A stretch of 64,000 nt of DNA from Micromonospora sp. WMMD1082 (lineage in GTDB: Bacteria > Actinomycetota > Actinomycetes > Mycobacteriales > Micromonosporaceae): contig NZ_JARUBM010000002.1 in assembly GCF_029626175.1 (NCBI RefSeq), positions 1,674,001-1,738,000 of the forward strand, written 5' to 3'. The stretch's first letter is position 1. Each line of letters starts with the position of its first letter. The notes below the pieces were generated by a model. The model was given only the letters and a program-made list of their open reading frames with translations, was not told where the DNA came from and did not search any database. Positions 40,801 to 48,569 of the stretch are shown here, in pieces. Made by a program: the position numbers and the translations under genes.

Positions 40801-41165
40801 TCGTCGAGCGGATCCCGCCCGCGCCGACCCAGCCGGCGGACCAGCTGGTCCAGCCGGGTACGCACCCGGTGCGCCAGCTCGCCGGCGGCCTTGCGGGTGA
40901 AGGTGAGGCCGAGCACCTGCTCCGGCCGGACGTACGAGTTGGCCACCAGCCAGACCACCCGGGCGGCCATCGTCTCGGTCTTGCCCGAGCCGGCGCCGGC
41001 GACCACCAGCAGCGGTTCGACCGGGGCGGCGATGATCGCCGCCTGTTCCCGCGTCGGCGCCGGCAGGCGCAGCAGCTTCGCCAGCTCCACCGGCGTGTAC
41101 CGGGGACCGGCGTCGGCCGTCCGGGGCGCCGGCGCGGCGGGGTTGAACAGGGCGGGCTGGGTCAC
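37809..41165 (-). CDS. adnB: AdnB helicase-nuclease subunit
   Basis: This is a 1118-residue subunit of the mycobacterial-type AdnAB double-strand-break resection machine. A UvrD-like motor has Walker A VVAGAGSGKTETMAARV (residues about 55-70), motif II LLDEYQDTSHAQ, QxxY/GDPCQSIYGWRG, and the later TAHAAKGLEWDVVAVAG. A C-terminal RecB-like nuclease has FDVVDWKTGA and AAVQLAVYRLAWAELAG. The start is the GTG at 41165, which overlaps the adnA stop by 4 bp; the frame runs on to 42626 but only as the antisense-like shadow of adnA. The order adnA-adnB matches Rv3202c-Rv3201c. Confidence 0.94.
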   Translation of the reverse strand: MTQPALFNPAAPAPRTADAGPRYTPVELAKLLRLPAPTREQAAIIAAPVEPLLVVAGAGSGKTETMAARVVWLVANSYVRPEQVLGLTFTRKAAGELAHRVRTRLDQLVRRLGRRGRDPLDDPLAGEPTVATYHSYAGRIVTEHGLRAGYEPSTRLLTEASRWQLVDLIVRNYDGDMSEVDRMPSTVTDAVLALAGELDEHLVDPDELAAWTGRFFADVQSRPGRVYADVRRALALQQTRLKLLPLVRAYARRKDDFEAMDFADQLARAARVARDHPAVGEIERSRYRVVLLDEYQDTSHAQVVLLGALFGGGHPVTAVGDPCQSIYGWRGASAGTLDRFPAEFARADGTPARVLGLTTSWRNRPEILAVANALATPLRAAGARVPELHAALSVREPIPHRSPRGTAAGTVHCALLPTYADEADWIADSLLAAWRGAAGTPQALPEQIPVTRRPTTAVLVRLRSQIPPIAAALRERGLPVEVVGLGGLLDTPEVRDVVCTLRVLADPTDGAALLRLLTGARWRIGPRDLVALHRRARGIAAARRKLADDEAAEITPDRLDEATLVEALADLGPAQAYSAEGYARLRAYARELGLLRYRLDQSLPELIADVERTTGLDVEVAVRAGRGGAGDAGLARGHLDALGDVAARFSGESPGATLAGFLAYLAAAEDEERGLAPGEVEVVEGAVQILTAHAAKGLEWDVVAVAGLSRGVWPGPVRNTDHWLGGLGALPFPLRGDADGLPELALAEADDQRGVVRAVEDFTAAWRAHDEREERRLAYVAVTRPRRLLLCSGHWWGAGTKRPRGPSALLREVHGACLDGGAGHLVDEWTPEPAPDAVNPTSEVVLRAEWPADPLGVRRPTLTEAAALVRRFLTDGDAVVEPEGTAAGDPEVARWRREADLLLAERAELSRLSGPIEVALPEHLSVTQLVALRRDPAALARALRRPLPTEPNPYARRGTAFHAWLEQRFGADRLLDTDELPGAADADAAPDEELAELQRRFLASEWADRTPVEVEVPFATVIGGVVVRGRMDAVFRRPGDRFDVVDWKTGARPDGRAAEVAAVQLAVYRLAWAELAGVPVDRVGAAFHYVRDGATVRPADLLDADGLTRLIRSVPELP

Positions 41166-44100
41166 GGCTCGACCACCTGCCGCCCCTGCCCGGAGACCGG
41201 GCAGCTGGTGCGCACCGGGCACGTCCGGCACTTCGAGTTGGCGACCGCGGCGAAGGTGGCGGCGGCCATCGTGTCGGCGGTACGGCGTACCAGTGCGGTG
41301 GCCCAGCCGGCCTCGGGGCCGTCGGTGGCGGGCGGCTGGGCCTGCTCCCGGGCGTCCTTCGCGCCGGTGCCGAGCTGCACCAGGGCCGCGCCGCCGGGCT
41401 CGTCGCCGAACTCGGCGAACGCGCCCGCCTCCACCGCCGCCTGGTAGGCGCCCAGCTGCGGATGCTCGGCCACCTCGTTCTCGGTGACGGCGGTGGACTT
41501 GCCGGTCTTCAGGTCCACCACCACCAGCCGGCCGTCCGCGTCGACCTCCAACCGGTCCACCCGGCCGGTCAGCTGCACCGGCCGGTGCGGGTCGTCGAGG
41601 CGTACCGCGAACTCGTGCTCGATGGCGAGCAGCCGGCGCGGGTTGGCGGCCAGCCAGCGCAGCAGCTTGTCGACCATCGCCTCGGCGCGGGCCCGCTCCG
41701 GCCCCACCATCCACCGGGCCGCCAGCTCGATCGCGTCGAACCGCGCGGCCACGTAGTCCAGCAAGGCTCCCCGGTCGGCGCTGGCGTCCTCGGCGAGCAT
41801 CGCCGCCGCGTGCACCAGGTTGCCGACGCCCTGCGCGGTGCTGGCCGGCGGGCTGCCGCCGTGCCGCTCCAGCAGCCAGCGCAGGCTGCACCGCAGGGCG
41901 CTCTCCATCGCCGACGGGGTGACCCGGACGGGCTCCCCGTCGTCCACCAGCGGCCGATCGTCCGACAACGGACGCAGTCCCCACCAGTCGTCGGGGTGCG
42001 CGCCGGGCACCCCGGCGGCGGCCAGCCGGGCCAGTTCGGCCGCCGCCGCGTGCCGCCGGGCGAGCGGCGCCGCCGGATCGGCGACGGCGGTACGCAGCTC
42101 CGCCACCAGCGCGGGCAGCGTGAGCGCCCGAGGCGGCCGACTCAGCGGCAGCGTGCGCGGCCCGGCGGGTGCGGCGTCGGACCCGCTCACCGGGTCCGGC
42201 GCGGGCTCGTCGTGCGAAATGCGGTGCGGCGGCGGGGCGCCCGTCGGACCGGGCGGGCCGGGCGGATCGGGCGGGCCGGGCTCGTCGGGCGGGCCGGGCT
42301 CGTCGGGCGGGCCGGGCTCGTCGGGCGGGCCGAGTTCGTAGAGGAATCGGCTGGGCTGCTCCTCGTGGTCGTCGCCGCCCACGGCCGCGGAGGCGACCGC
42401 GCTGACCAGCAGTCGCCGCCGGGCACGGGTCACCGCGACGTGGAACAGCCGTCGTTCCTCGTCGAGCAGCGCCGAGGTCTGACCGACCAGGGCGGCCACC
42501 GCACCGGCGCCGGCCGCCCGGCCGGCCAGCACGTCGACCAGGCGTTCCGAGCCGAGCAGGCTGCCGCGCAACCGCAGGTCCGGCCAGACGCCCTCCTGCA
42601 CCCCCACCACCGCGACCAGGTCCCACTCCAGGCCCTTGGCGGCGTGCGCGGTGAGCAGACGTACCGCGTCGCCCCGGTCGGCGGCCGGCGCGAGGGTGTC
42701 GGCGGGCAGTTCCTGGCCGAGCACATGGTCGAGGAAGACCTCGGTACGCGCGCCCGGCAGACGATCGGTGAAGCGGGCGGCGGCGTCGAAGAGGACCATC
42801 ACGGCGTCCAGGTCGCGGTCGGCCGCCTCGGCCCGACGCCGCCGGGCGAGATCACCCTCACCGGCCACGGCCGGGCCCCGGGTCAGCGCGGCGGACCACA
42901 GCTCGGCCAACCCGCTGGCCCGCCAGACGGCCCAGAGGACCTCCTCGGCGGTGGCGGCCGGCCGCGCGGCCGCCTCCCGGGCGACGGCCAGCAGCCCGGC
43001 CACCGTCTGCGCCGGCTCGGCCCACCGCCGCTCGACGCCGGCCAGCTCGGCCGGGTCGCGCAACGCCTCGACGATCAGCTCGCCGGAGGGCCGGCGGTTG
43101 CCACCGGCCAGGGCGAGGGTGCGCAGGCCCTGTCGCAGTCGCCGTTCGGCCAGCGGATCGGCGCCGCCGAGGGGCGAGTGCAGCAGCGCGACGGCGGCCT
43201 CCTCGTCGAGCCGCTCCGGCTCCAGCGCGCAGCGCAGCAGGAGCAGCAGCGGCTCGACCGCCGGTTGCAGGTGCAGTGGGAGATCCTCACCGTGCACCAC
43301 GGTCGGCACGCCGGCCGCGTGCAACGCCCGGCGCAGCCCGGGCAACTGCCGGGCGGTCGAGCGGACCAGCACCGCCATCCGCCCCCAGGGCACCCCGTCG
43401 AGCAGGTGCGCCGCGCGCAACGCGTGCGCCAGCCAGGCCGACTCGCTGGTGGCCGAGGAGAAGGTGTGGACCTCCACCGCGCCGGCCGGTGCGTCCGGCA
43501 GCGGTCGCAGTCGCCGGTGCGCCGCCGGGCCGCGCAGCCGCCGGGCCAGCCGGGCGGAGGCGGCCAGCAGCCGCTCACCGGCGCGGTAGCTGGTGGTCAG
43601 CAACACCTGCGCGGCGGGCGCGCCGGAGGCGGTGCGGAACCGGTGCGGGAAGGTCGTGACGCCGGCCGGGTCGGCGCCACGGAAGGCGTACGTGGAGGAG
43701 TCGGGATCGGCGAAGGCGACCAGCGGGATCCCGCCGCTGGCGACGGTGCCCAGCAGGTCCAGCTGCGCGGGATCGGTGTCGGCGAGTTCGTCGACGTAGA
43801 CGTACGCCAGTCGGCGCCGCTCGGCGGCCAGCAGCTCCGGATCGTCACGCAGCATCCCGGTGGCCGCCCGGACCAGCTCCGCCGGGTCGTAGGCGACCGA
43901 ACCCCGGTTGGCCACGTCACGCAGGGCCAGCACGGCGACGTACTGCCGGAGGAAGCGGGCGGCGGCCGGCCAGTCGGCACGGCCGAGCTTCTCGCCGAGC
44001 CGGGCCAGCTCGACCGGCCCCACCCCGCGCTCGGCGGCCCGCATCAGCAGGTCACGCAGTTGAGCGGCGAATGCCCGGGTACGCAGGGCCGGGCGCAGGT

Positions 44101-44614
44101 CCGCCGGCCAGCCGACCGGGTCGTCGTCGGCCTCCTCGCCGGGCTCCTCGCCGATCACGTCCAGCAGCTCACGGATGATCAGATCCTGCTCGGGGCCGGT
44201 GAGCAGCCGAGGCGACGGTTCGCCCCGCTCGGCGGCGGCGCGGCGCAGCAGCCCGAAGGCGTACGCGGGGAAGGTGCGCACCAGCGGCTCGCGCACCACC
44301 AGCTGCCCGGTCGCGGCGATCCGCGCCTCGATCCGGTGCCGCAGGTCCGCCGCGCCGCGCCGGCTGAAGGTGAGCACCAGGATCCGCTCCGGGTCGACTC
44401 CCTCACCGACCCGCGCGGCGACCGCCTCGACGAGCGTCCGGGTCTTTCCGGTGCCCGGTCCCCCGAGGACGAGCATCGGCCCGTCGGTGTGTGCGATGAC
44501 CTCCGCCTGGCCCGGGGTGGCCGGCGGCTGGGCGGCAGCCGAGGGCGGCCCAGTGGACGGGCCGCTCCCCTCGGTCGGCCCCGCGGGCCGACGCACCAAC
44601 CGGTACGCCTGCAT
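41162..44614 (-). CDS. adnA: AdnA helicase-nuclease subunit
   Basis: This 1150-residue partner of AdnB has Walker A GGPGTGKT at residues 51-58, a degenerate motif II VYVDELADTDPAQ, and TAHAAKGLEWDLVAVVG. A C-terminal RecB nuclease has LVVVDLKTGKST and HPQLGAYQAA. Four cysteines in SALRCSLRWLLE and CRTCPVRTSCP flank the nuclease and should hold a 4Fe-4S cluster as in AddB. A Pro/Gly-rich repeat linker (DEPGPP units) separates motor and nuclease. A polar Pro/Gly/Ser stretch precedes the motor. It is translationally coupled to adnB. Confidence 0.94.
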   Translation of the reverse strand: MQAYRLVRRPAGPTEGSGPSTGPPSAAAQPPATPGQAEVIAHTDGPMLVLGGPGTGKTRTLVEAVAARVGEGVDPERILVLTFSRRGAADLRHRIEARIAATGQLVVREPLVRTFPAYAFGLLRRAAAERGEPSPRLLTGPEQDLIIRELLDVIGEEPGEEADDDPVGWPADLRPALRTRAFAAQLRDLLMRAAERGVGPVELARLGEKLGRADWPAAARFLRQYVAVLALRDVANRGSVAYDPAELVRAATGMLRDDPELLAAERRRLAYVYVDELADTDPAQLDLLGTVASGGIPLVAFADPDSSTYAFRGADPAGVTTFPHRFRTASGAPAAQVLLTTSYRAGERLLAASARLARRLRGPAAHRRLRPLPDAPAGAVEVHTFSSATSESAWLAHALRAAHLLDGVPWGRMAVLVRSTARQLPGLRRALHAAGVPTVVHGEDLPLHLQPAVEPLLLLLRCALEPERLDEEAAVALLHSPLGGADPLAERRLRQGLRTLALAGGNRRPSGELIVEALRDPAELAGVERRWAEPAQTVAGLLAVAREAAARPAATAEEVLWAVWRASGLAELWSAALTRGPAVAGEGDLARRRRAEAADRDLDAVMVLFDAAARFTDRLPGARTEVFLDHVLGQELPADTLAPAADRGDAVRLLTAHAAKGLEWDLVAVVGVQEGVWPDLRLRGSLLGSERLVDVLAGRAAGAGAVAALVGQTSALLDEERRLFHVAVTRARRRLLVSAVASAAVGGDDHEEQPSRFLYELGPPDEPGPPDEPGPPDEPGPPDPPGPPGPTGAPPPHRISHDEPAPDPVSGSDAAPAGPRTLPLSRPPRALTLPALVAELRTAVADPAAPLARRHAAAAELARLAAAGVPGAHPDDWWGLRPLSDDRPLVDDGEPVRVTPSAMESALRCSLRWLLERHGGSPPASTAQGVGNLVHAAAMLAEDASADRGALLDYVAARFDAIELAARWMVGPERARAEAMVDKLLRWLAANPRRLLAIEHEFAVRLDDPHRPVQLTGRVDRLEVDADGRLVVVDLKTGKSTAVTENEVAEHPQLGAYQAAVEAGAFAEFGDEPGGAALVQLGTGAKDAREQAQPPATDGPEAGWATALVRRTADTMAAATFAAVANSKCRTCPVRTSCPVSGQGRQVVEP
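42269..42331 (-). repeat. 18-bp minisatellite inside adnA
   Basis: Three exact and one partial copy of an 18-bp unit encode the six-residue repeat DEPGPP in the linker between AdnA helicase and nuclease domains. Units keep the reading frame, so copy number can vary without harm. Confidence 0.85.
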
Positions 44615-44701
44615 CCCGCCATCCCATCACGGCCCTGCGACACCGCCCGACGCGCCACACCCTCGGGCGCGCCCACCACACCCGCACCTGCCGACCACCG
44701 C

Positions 44702-45247
44702 TCAGGTGAGCTGGGATTCGAGGACGTCGAGGGCGGCGGGGACGGTGTCGGCCAGCCGGAGCAGTTCGAAGCCGGCGGGCTTGAGAAAGGACTGGTCGGT
44801 CACGTTCCGCAGCCAGTCCAGCAACGGGCCGTAGAAGCCGTCGGTGTCGACCAGCACCATCGGTTTGTGGTGCAGGGCGAGCGTCGCGGTGGTCCAGACC
44901 TCGAAGAGTTCGTCCAGGGTGCCGAGCCCACCCGGCAGCGTGAGGAAGGCGTCCGACTTCTCGATCATGAGGATCTTCCGGCTGGCCATCGTGTCGGTGA
45001 CCAGCAGCTCGTCGGAGGCGAGGTCGGCGACCTCCAGGTCGACCAGCGCCTGCGGGATGACGCCGACGGTGCGCCCGCCCGCCGAGCGGGCGCCGTCGAC
45101 CAGCGCGCCCATCATCCCGACGCAGCCGCCGCCGCTGACCAGGGTGTGCCCGCGCCGGGCGATCTCCGCGCCGGTGGCGGCGGCGAGATCGAGCCAACGC
45201 TGGTCGAGCGTACGGGAGGAGGCGCAGAACACGCAGACCGCGGCCAC
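44702..45247 (-). CDS. LOG-family (TIGR00730) nucleotide 5'-monophosphate phosphoribohydrolase-like protein
   Basis: This 181-residue Rossmann protein is related to lysine decarboxylase-like LOG enzymes that release cytokinin-type bases from nucleotides. The motif LVSGGGCVGMMGALVDGA differs at the PG of GGGxxGxMG, but PGGLGTLDELFE is intact. It begins with AAVCVFCASSRTLDQRWL. It lies 3 bp after a second, longer LOG gene, so the two are co-transcribed. The pair may form a hetero-oligomer or act on different substrates. In mycobacteria one LOG gene (Rv1205) sits near dapE/dapD, as here. Confidence 0.92.
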   Translation of the reverse strand: MAAVCVFCASSRTLDQRWLDLAAATGAEIARRGHTLVSGGGCVGMMGALVDGARSAGGRTVGVIPQALVDLEVADLASDELLVTDTMASRKILMIEKSDAFLTLPGGLGTLDELFEVWTTATLALHHKPMVLVDTDGFYGPLLDWLRNVTDQSFLKPAGFELLRLADTVPAALDVLESQLT

Positions 45248-45250
45248 CGG

Positions 45251-46090
45251 TCAGCGCTCCGTGGACTCGTCCGCCGCGGCCTGCTGATCGGCGGCAACCC
45301 GGGCGACCGCCTCCTCGCGTACCGCCTCCTGCTCGACGTTGAGGGCCGCCTCGGCCTCCACGATGTGCCGCACCGCCGCGGCGACGTCGTCGGTGACGCA
45401 GATCAGCTCCAGGTCGACCGGGCCGATCTTCCCCTCCGCGGCCATCGTGTCGCGCAACCAGTCGAGCAGTCCCTGCCAGTACTCCGTGCCCATCAGCACC
45501 ACCGGGAACCGGGTGACCTTGCCGGTCTGCACCAGGGTGAGCGCCTCGAAGAGTTCGTCCAGGGTGCCGAACCCGCCGGGCAGCACGACGAACGCCTGCG
45601 CGTACTTGACGAACATGGTCTTGCGGGCGAAGAAGTAGCGGAAGTCGATGGCCAGGTCGACCCACTCGTTGATGCCCTGCTCGAAGGGGAGTTCGATGCC
45701 GAGACCGACCGAGTGGCCGCCGGCCTCACTCGCCCCCCGGTTGGCCGCCTCCATCACGCCGGGGCCCCCACCGGTGATCACCGCGTACCCGGCCCGGGCC
45801 AGTGCCGCGCCCAGCGCCTCGGCGAGTTGGCACTCGGCGCTGTCGGGCTTGCTGCGGGCCGAGCCGAAGACGCTGACCGCCGGCGGCAGGTCGGCCAGCG
45901 TGTCGAAGCCCTCCACGAACTCGGAGAGGATGCGCAGCGCCCGCCAGGCGTCCCGGGTCTTCCAGTCGGCACGCGCCCGCGAGTCCAGCAGACGCTGGTC
46001 GGCGGTGCTCCTGGTGAGCGATTGACGACGGAGTGTGACGGGGCCTCGATGCCTCTCCTGTCCCTGTTCGCGCCGGTTGTTCTGGGTCAT
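45251..46090 (-). CDS. LOG-family (TIGR00730) protein, long form
   Basis: This 279-residue protein has a basic N-terminal extension (about 45 residues) before the Rossmann core AVSVFGSARSKPDS, with GGGPGVMEAANRGA and PGGFGTLDELFEAL. These are complete LOG active-site motifs (the Arg and Glu that bind the nucleotide). The C terminus carries about 35 Ala/Glu-rich residues, likely a helix. It is the first gene of a two-gene unit with the short LOG gene. Regulation may involve the palindrome at 46184-46196 in the divergent control region. Confidence 0.92.
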   Translation of the reverse strand: MTQNNRREQGQERHRGPVTLRRQSLTRSTADQRLLDSRARADWKTRDAWRALRILSEFVEGFDTLADLPPAVSVFGSARSKPDSAECQLAEALGAALARAGYAVITGGGPGVMEAANRGASEAGGHSVGLGIELPFEQGINEWVDLAIDFRYFFARKTMFVKYAQAFVVLPGGFGTLDELFEALTLVQTGKVTRFPVVLMGTEYWQGLLDWLRDTMAAEGKIGPVDLELICVTDDVAAAVRHIVEAEAALNVEQEAVREEAVARVAADQQAAADESTER

Positions 46091-46183
46091 GGGAGCAACC
46101 GTAGTGGAGTCCGGCCGAAGAACCCGGCAAACACTTCGTGATCTTGTGCAACCAAATCGCTTTCCCGTACGTCTTACTATTCA

Positions 46184-46196
46184 CATACCGGGTATG
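46184..46196. promoter_or_regulatory. Palindrome CATAC-N3-GTATG between LOG and small gene
   Basis: The sequence CATACCGGGTATG lies in an A/T-rich control region between divergent genes. The same half-sites with a 3-bp gap occur at 51966-51978 over the subtilase promoter, so a shared regulator is possible. The gene it serves is not certain. Confidence 0.5.
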
Positions 46197-46229
46197 CCCC
46201 GGCGCGCGGGCTTCGGGGGAGGAGACAGC

Positions 46230-46382
46230 GTGATCAACAACAACGAACGGGTCCGGATACGGCGCCAGATGCAGCGGCGCATCCGTGACGTGGTGGCCGA
46301 GCGCCGCAGCGCCCGCCTGCTCGAGAGCCCGCCCGAACCGCCGGCCGAACCCAGCGCCGACTCCCAGCTGACCGCCGTCTGA
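46230..46382 (+). CDS. Small basic hypothetical protein (50 residues)
   Basis: The start is a GTG with GGGGAGGAG 5 bp upstream. The product reads MINNNERVRIRRQMQRRIRD then a helical, Arg-rich stretch, and ends in a Pro/Glu-rich tail. It is cytoplasmic, with no cysteine and no known family. It stands alone behind an A/T-rich control region with the palindrome at 46184-46196. DNA or RNA binding is possible from its charge only. It converges on dapE. Confidence 0.6.
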   Translation: MINNNERVRIRRQMQRRIRDVVAERRSARLLESPPEPPAEPSADSQLTAV

Positions 46383-46417
46383 CCCACCGCGCCGCCCGCC
46401 GATCCGGCCCCCGCCGG

Positions 46418-47491
46418 TCAGGCCGGGGCGAGCCAGCGGTGCAGGGTGGCCGCGCCGTCACGGATCTTGCCGATCTCGACGTGCTCGTCGGGGTGGTGGG
46501 CCAGGTTCGGATCACCCGGGCCGAAGTTCAGCGCGGGAATCCCCATCGCGGCGAACCGGGCCACGTCGGTCCAGCCCAGCTTGCCGATCGGCGCGGCGCC
46601 CACCGCCGCCAGGAACTCCCGCGCGGGCGCGGCCTCCAGCCCGGGCAGGGCGCCCGGCGCGCAGTCGGTCACCGCCAGCTCGTAGCCCGCGAAGGTCTCG
46701 CGCAGGTGCGCCTCGGCCTCGGCCGGCGTACGGTCCGGCGCGAAGCGGTAGTTCACCTCGATCTCGCACCGGTCCGGCACCACGTTGCCGGCCACCCCAC
46801 CGTGGATCCGCACCGCGTTCATCCCCTCGCGGTACTCGCACCCCTCGATGGTCACCCGGCGCGCCTGGTACGCCGACAGGCGGCGCAGCACGTCGCCGGC
46901 GCCGTGCACCGCGTTGACGCCATGCCAGGAGCGGGCCGAGTGGGCCCGGACTCCGGTGGTCACCACGGTCGCCCGCATGGTGCCCTGGCAGCCCGCCTCC
47001 ACGATGCCGTACGTCGGTTCGAGCAGCAGCGCGAAGTCGGCCGCCAGCCACTCGGGGTGCGCCTCGGCCACCAGTTTCAGGCCGTTGTACCTGGACTCGA
47101 TCTCCTCGGCCTCGTAGAAGAGGTATGTCACGTCGTAGCGCGGCGCGGGCAGGGTCGCCGCGAGGTGCAGCGCGAAGGCGACCCCGGACTTCATGTCCGA
47201 GGTGCCACAGCCGTACATCAGATCGCCGCGCAGCGTCGACGGGAAGTTGTTGTTCAACGGAACGGTGTCCAGGTGGCCGGCGAGCACCACCCGCGAGGCC
47301 CGGCCCAGGTCGGTACGGGCCATCACCGTGTTGCCGTGCCGGTGGGTCGCCAGGTGCGGCACCCGCCGCAGGACCTCCTCGACGCAGTCGGCGATCGCCT
47401 TCTCGTTGAGGGACACGGACTCGATGTCGACCAGTGCGCGGGTCAACGCCACCGGATCGGCGAGGACCTCGGGGGTAAGCGGGTTCTCCAT
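46418..47491 (-). CDS. dapE: Succinyl-diaminopimelate desuccinylase
   Basis: This 357-residue M20-family zinc enzyme of the lysine/DAP pathway frees LL-DAP for cell wall and lysine. Zinc ligands are seen in LAGHLDTVPLNNN (His), GCGTSDMKSGVAF (Asp) and FYEAEEIESRYNG (Glu-Glu). A dimerisation domain follows around RAHSARSWHG, and the C-terminal NLAHHPDEHVEI holds the last His. The ATG at 47491 begins MENPLTPEVLADPV. It is divergent from dapD with 71 bp between, so both may share control. Assignment is firm. Confidence 0.95.
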   Translation of the reverse strand: MENPLTPEVLADPVALTRALVDIESVSLNEKAIADCVEEVLRRVPHLATHRHGNTVMARTDLGRASRVVLAGHLDTVPLNNNFPSTLRGDLMYGCGTSDMKSGVAFALHLAATLPAPRYDVTYLFYEAEEIESRYNGLKLVAEAHPEWLAADFALLLEPTYGIVEAGCQGTMRATVVTTGVRAHSARSWHGVNAVHGAGDVLRRLSAYQARRVTIEGCEYREGMNAVRIHGGVAGNVVPDRCEIEVNYRFAPDRTPAEAEAHLRETFAGYELAVTDCAPGALPGLEAAPAREFLAAVGAAPIGKLGWTDVARFAAMGIPALNFGPGDPNLAHHPDEHVEIGKIRDGAATLHRWLAPA

Positions 47492-47562
47492 GGTCCGCAC
47501 GGTACCGTCACAACCGGCGACCGCGAGACGCGAGCCCGCGGCAGGCAACGAGGGGTGAGTAA

Positions 47563-48522
47563 GTGACGTCCACACAATCCGCGTGGGGCATCGGCCTGGC
47601 CACCGTCACCGCCGACGACCAGGTGCTCGACACCTGGTACCCGACGGGCAAGCTGGGCCTCGGCGAGCTGCCGCTGGTCGCCGGCGAGGACGAGGCCGAC
47701 GTGCTGGATCTGCCGCCCGGGGCGATCGGCGACCGGGCCCTGCCGGGTCTGCGTACCGTCCAGGTGGTCACTGTCATCGGCTCGCTGGACGACCCGATCA
47801 AGGACGCTCCCGACGCGTACCTGCGGCTGCACCTGCTCTCCCACCGCCTGGCCGGCCCCAACGAGGTCAACCTCGACGGCATCTTCGGCAAGTTGGCGAA
47901 CGTGGCCTGGACCTCCGCCGGGCCGTGCCCGCCGGAGCGGGTGGACGAGCTGCGCGTGATCGAGCGGGCCGCCGGCCGCCACCTGGGCGTCTACGGGGTG
48001 GACAAGTTCCCCCGGATGACCGACTACGTGGTGCCGTCGGGGGTGCGGATCGCCGATGCCGACCGCGTCCGCCTCGGTGCCCACCTCGCCTCCGGCACCA
48101 CGGTCATGCACGAGGGCTTCGTCAACTTCAACGCCGGCACGCTCGGCACCTCCATGGTCGAGGGACGGATCGTGCAGGGTGTGGTGGTGGGCGACGGCTC
48201 GGACATCGGCGGCGGCGCCTCCATCATGGGCACCCTCTCCGGCGGCGGCACCGACAAGGTGCGCATCGGCGAGCGCAGCCTGGTCGGCGCGAACGCCGGG
48301 GTCGGCATCTCGCTCGGCGACGACTGCGTGGTCGAGGCGGGCTGCTACATCACCGCCGCCTCGAAGATCAGCCTTCCGGACGGCCGGGTCGTCAAGGCGC
48401 GCGAGCTGTCCGGCGTCGACGGGCTGCTCTTCTGGCGCAACTCGGTCACCGGCGCGCTGGAGGCCCGGCCGCGCACCGGCCGGGGCATCGAGCTGAACGC
48501 CGCCCTGCACGCCAACGACTGA
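47563..48522 (+). CDS. dapD: Tetrahydrodipicolinate N-succinyltransferase
   Basis: This 319-residue actinobacterial-type DapD carries out the succinylation step before DapC and DapE. The C-terminal left-handed beta-helix is visible as hexapeptide repeats ([20 protein letters not shown], then [20 protein letters not shown]). The N-terminal part carries [20 protein letters not shown], as in the M. tuberculosis enzyme. The GTG has GAGGGGTGA upstream. It is divergent from dapE, and dapC lies 13 kb away, so the pathway is split in this genome. Confidence 0.96.
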   Translation: MTSTQSAWGIGLATVTADDQVLDTWYPTGKLGLGELPLVAGEDEADVLDLPPGAIGDRALPGLRTVQVVTVIGSLDDPIKDAPDAYLRLHLLSHRLAGPNEVNLDGIFGKLANVAWTSAGPCPPERVDELRVIERAAGRHLGVYGVDKFPRMTDYVVPSGVRIADADRVRLGAHLASGTTVMHEGFVNFNAGTLGTSMVEGRIVQGVVVGDGSDIGGGASIMGTLSGGGTDKVRIGERSLVGANAGVGISLGDDCVVEAGCYITAASKISLPDGRVVKARELSGVDGLLFWRNSVTGALEARPRTGRGIELNAALHAND

Positions 48523-48569
48523 CCGGCATGGTGGGCCCGGCGCCGCCGCGCCGGGCCCACCACCGGAGA

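Noticed and set aside
42269-42331. Repeats in adnA as a CRISPR array
   Set aside because: Units are 18 bp, directly adjacent without spacers, and stay in the coding frame as DEPGPP.
41166-42626. Extension of adnB upstream to 42626
   Set aside because: The extra 487 residues are Arg/Gly-rich shadow of adnA. The GTG at 41165 overlaps the adnA stop, and the protein from there matches AdnB.
41462-46141. A 1559-codon open frame on the plus strand
   Set aside because: It crosses adnA and both LOG genes, all with clear motifs on the minus strand. Its composition is the usual shadow of high third-position GC.
47583-47700. Alternative starts inside dapD
   Set aside because: The GTG at 47563 has a GAGGGGTGA ribosome site and gives the full family N terminus.
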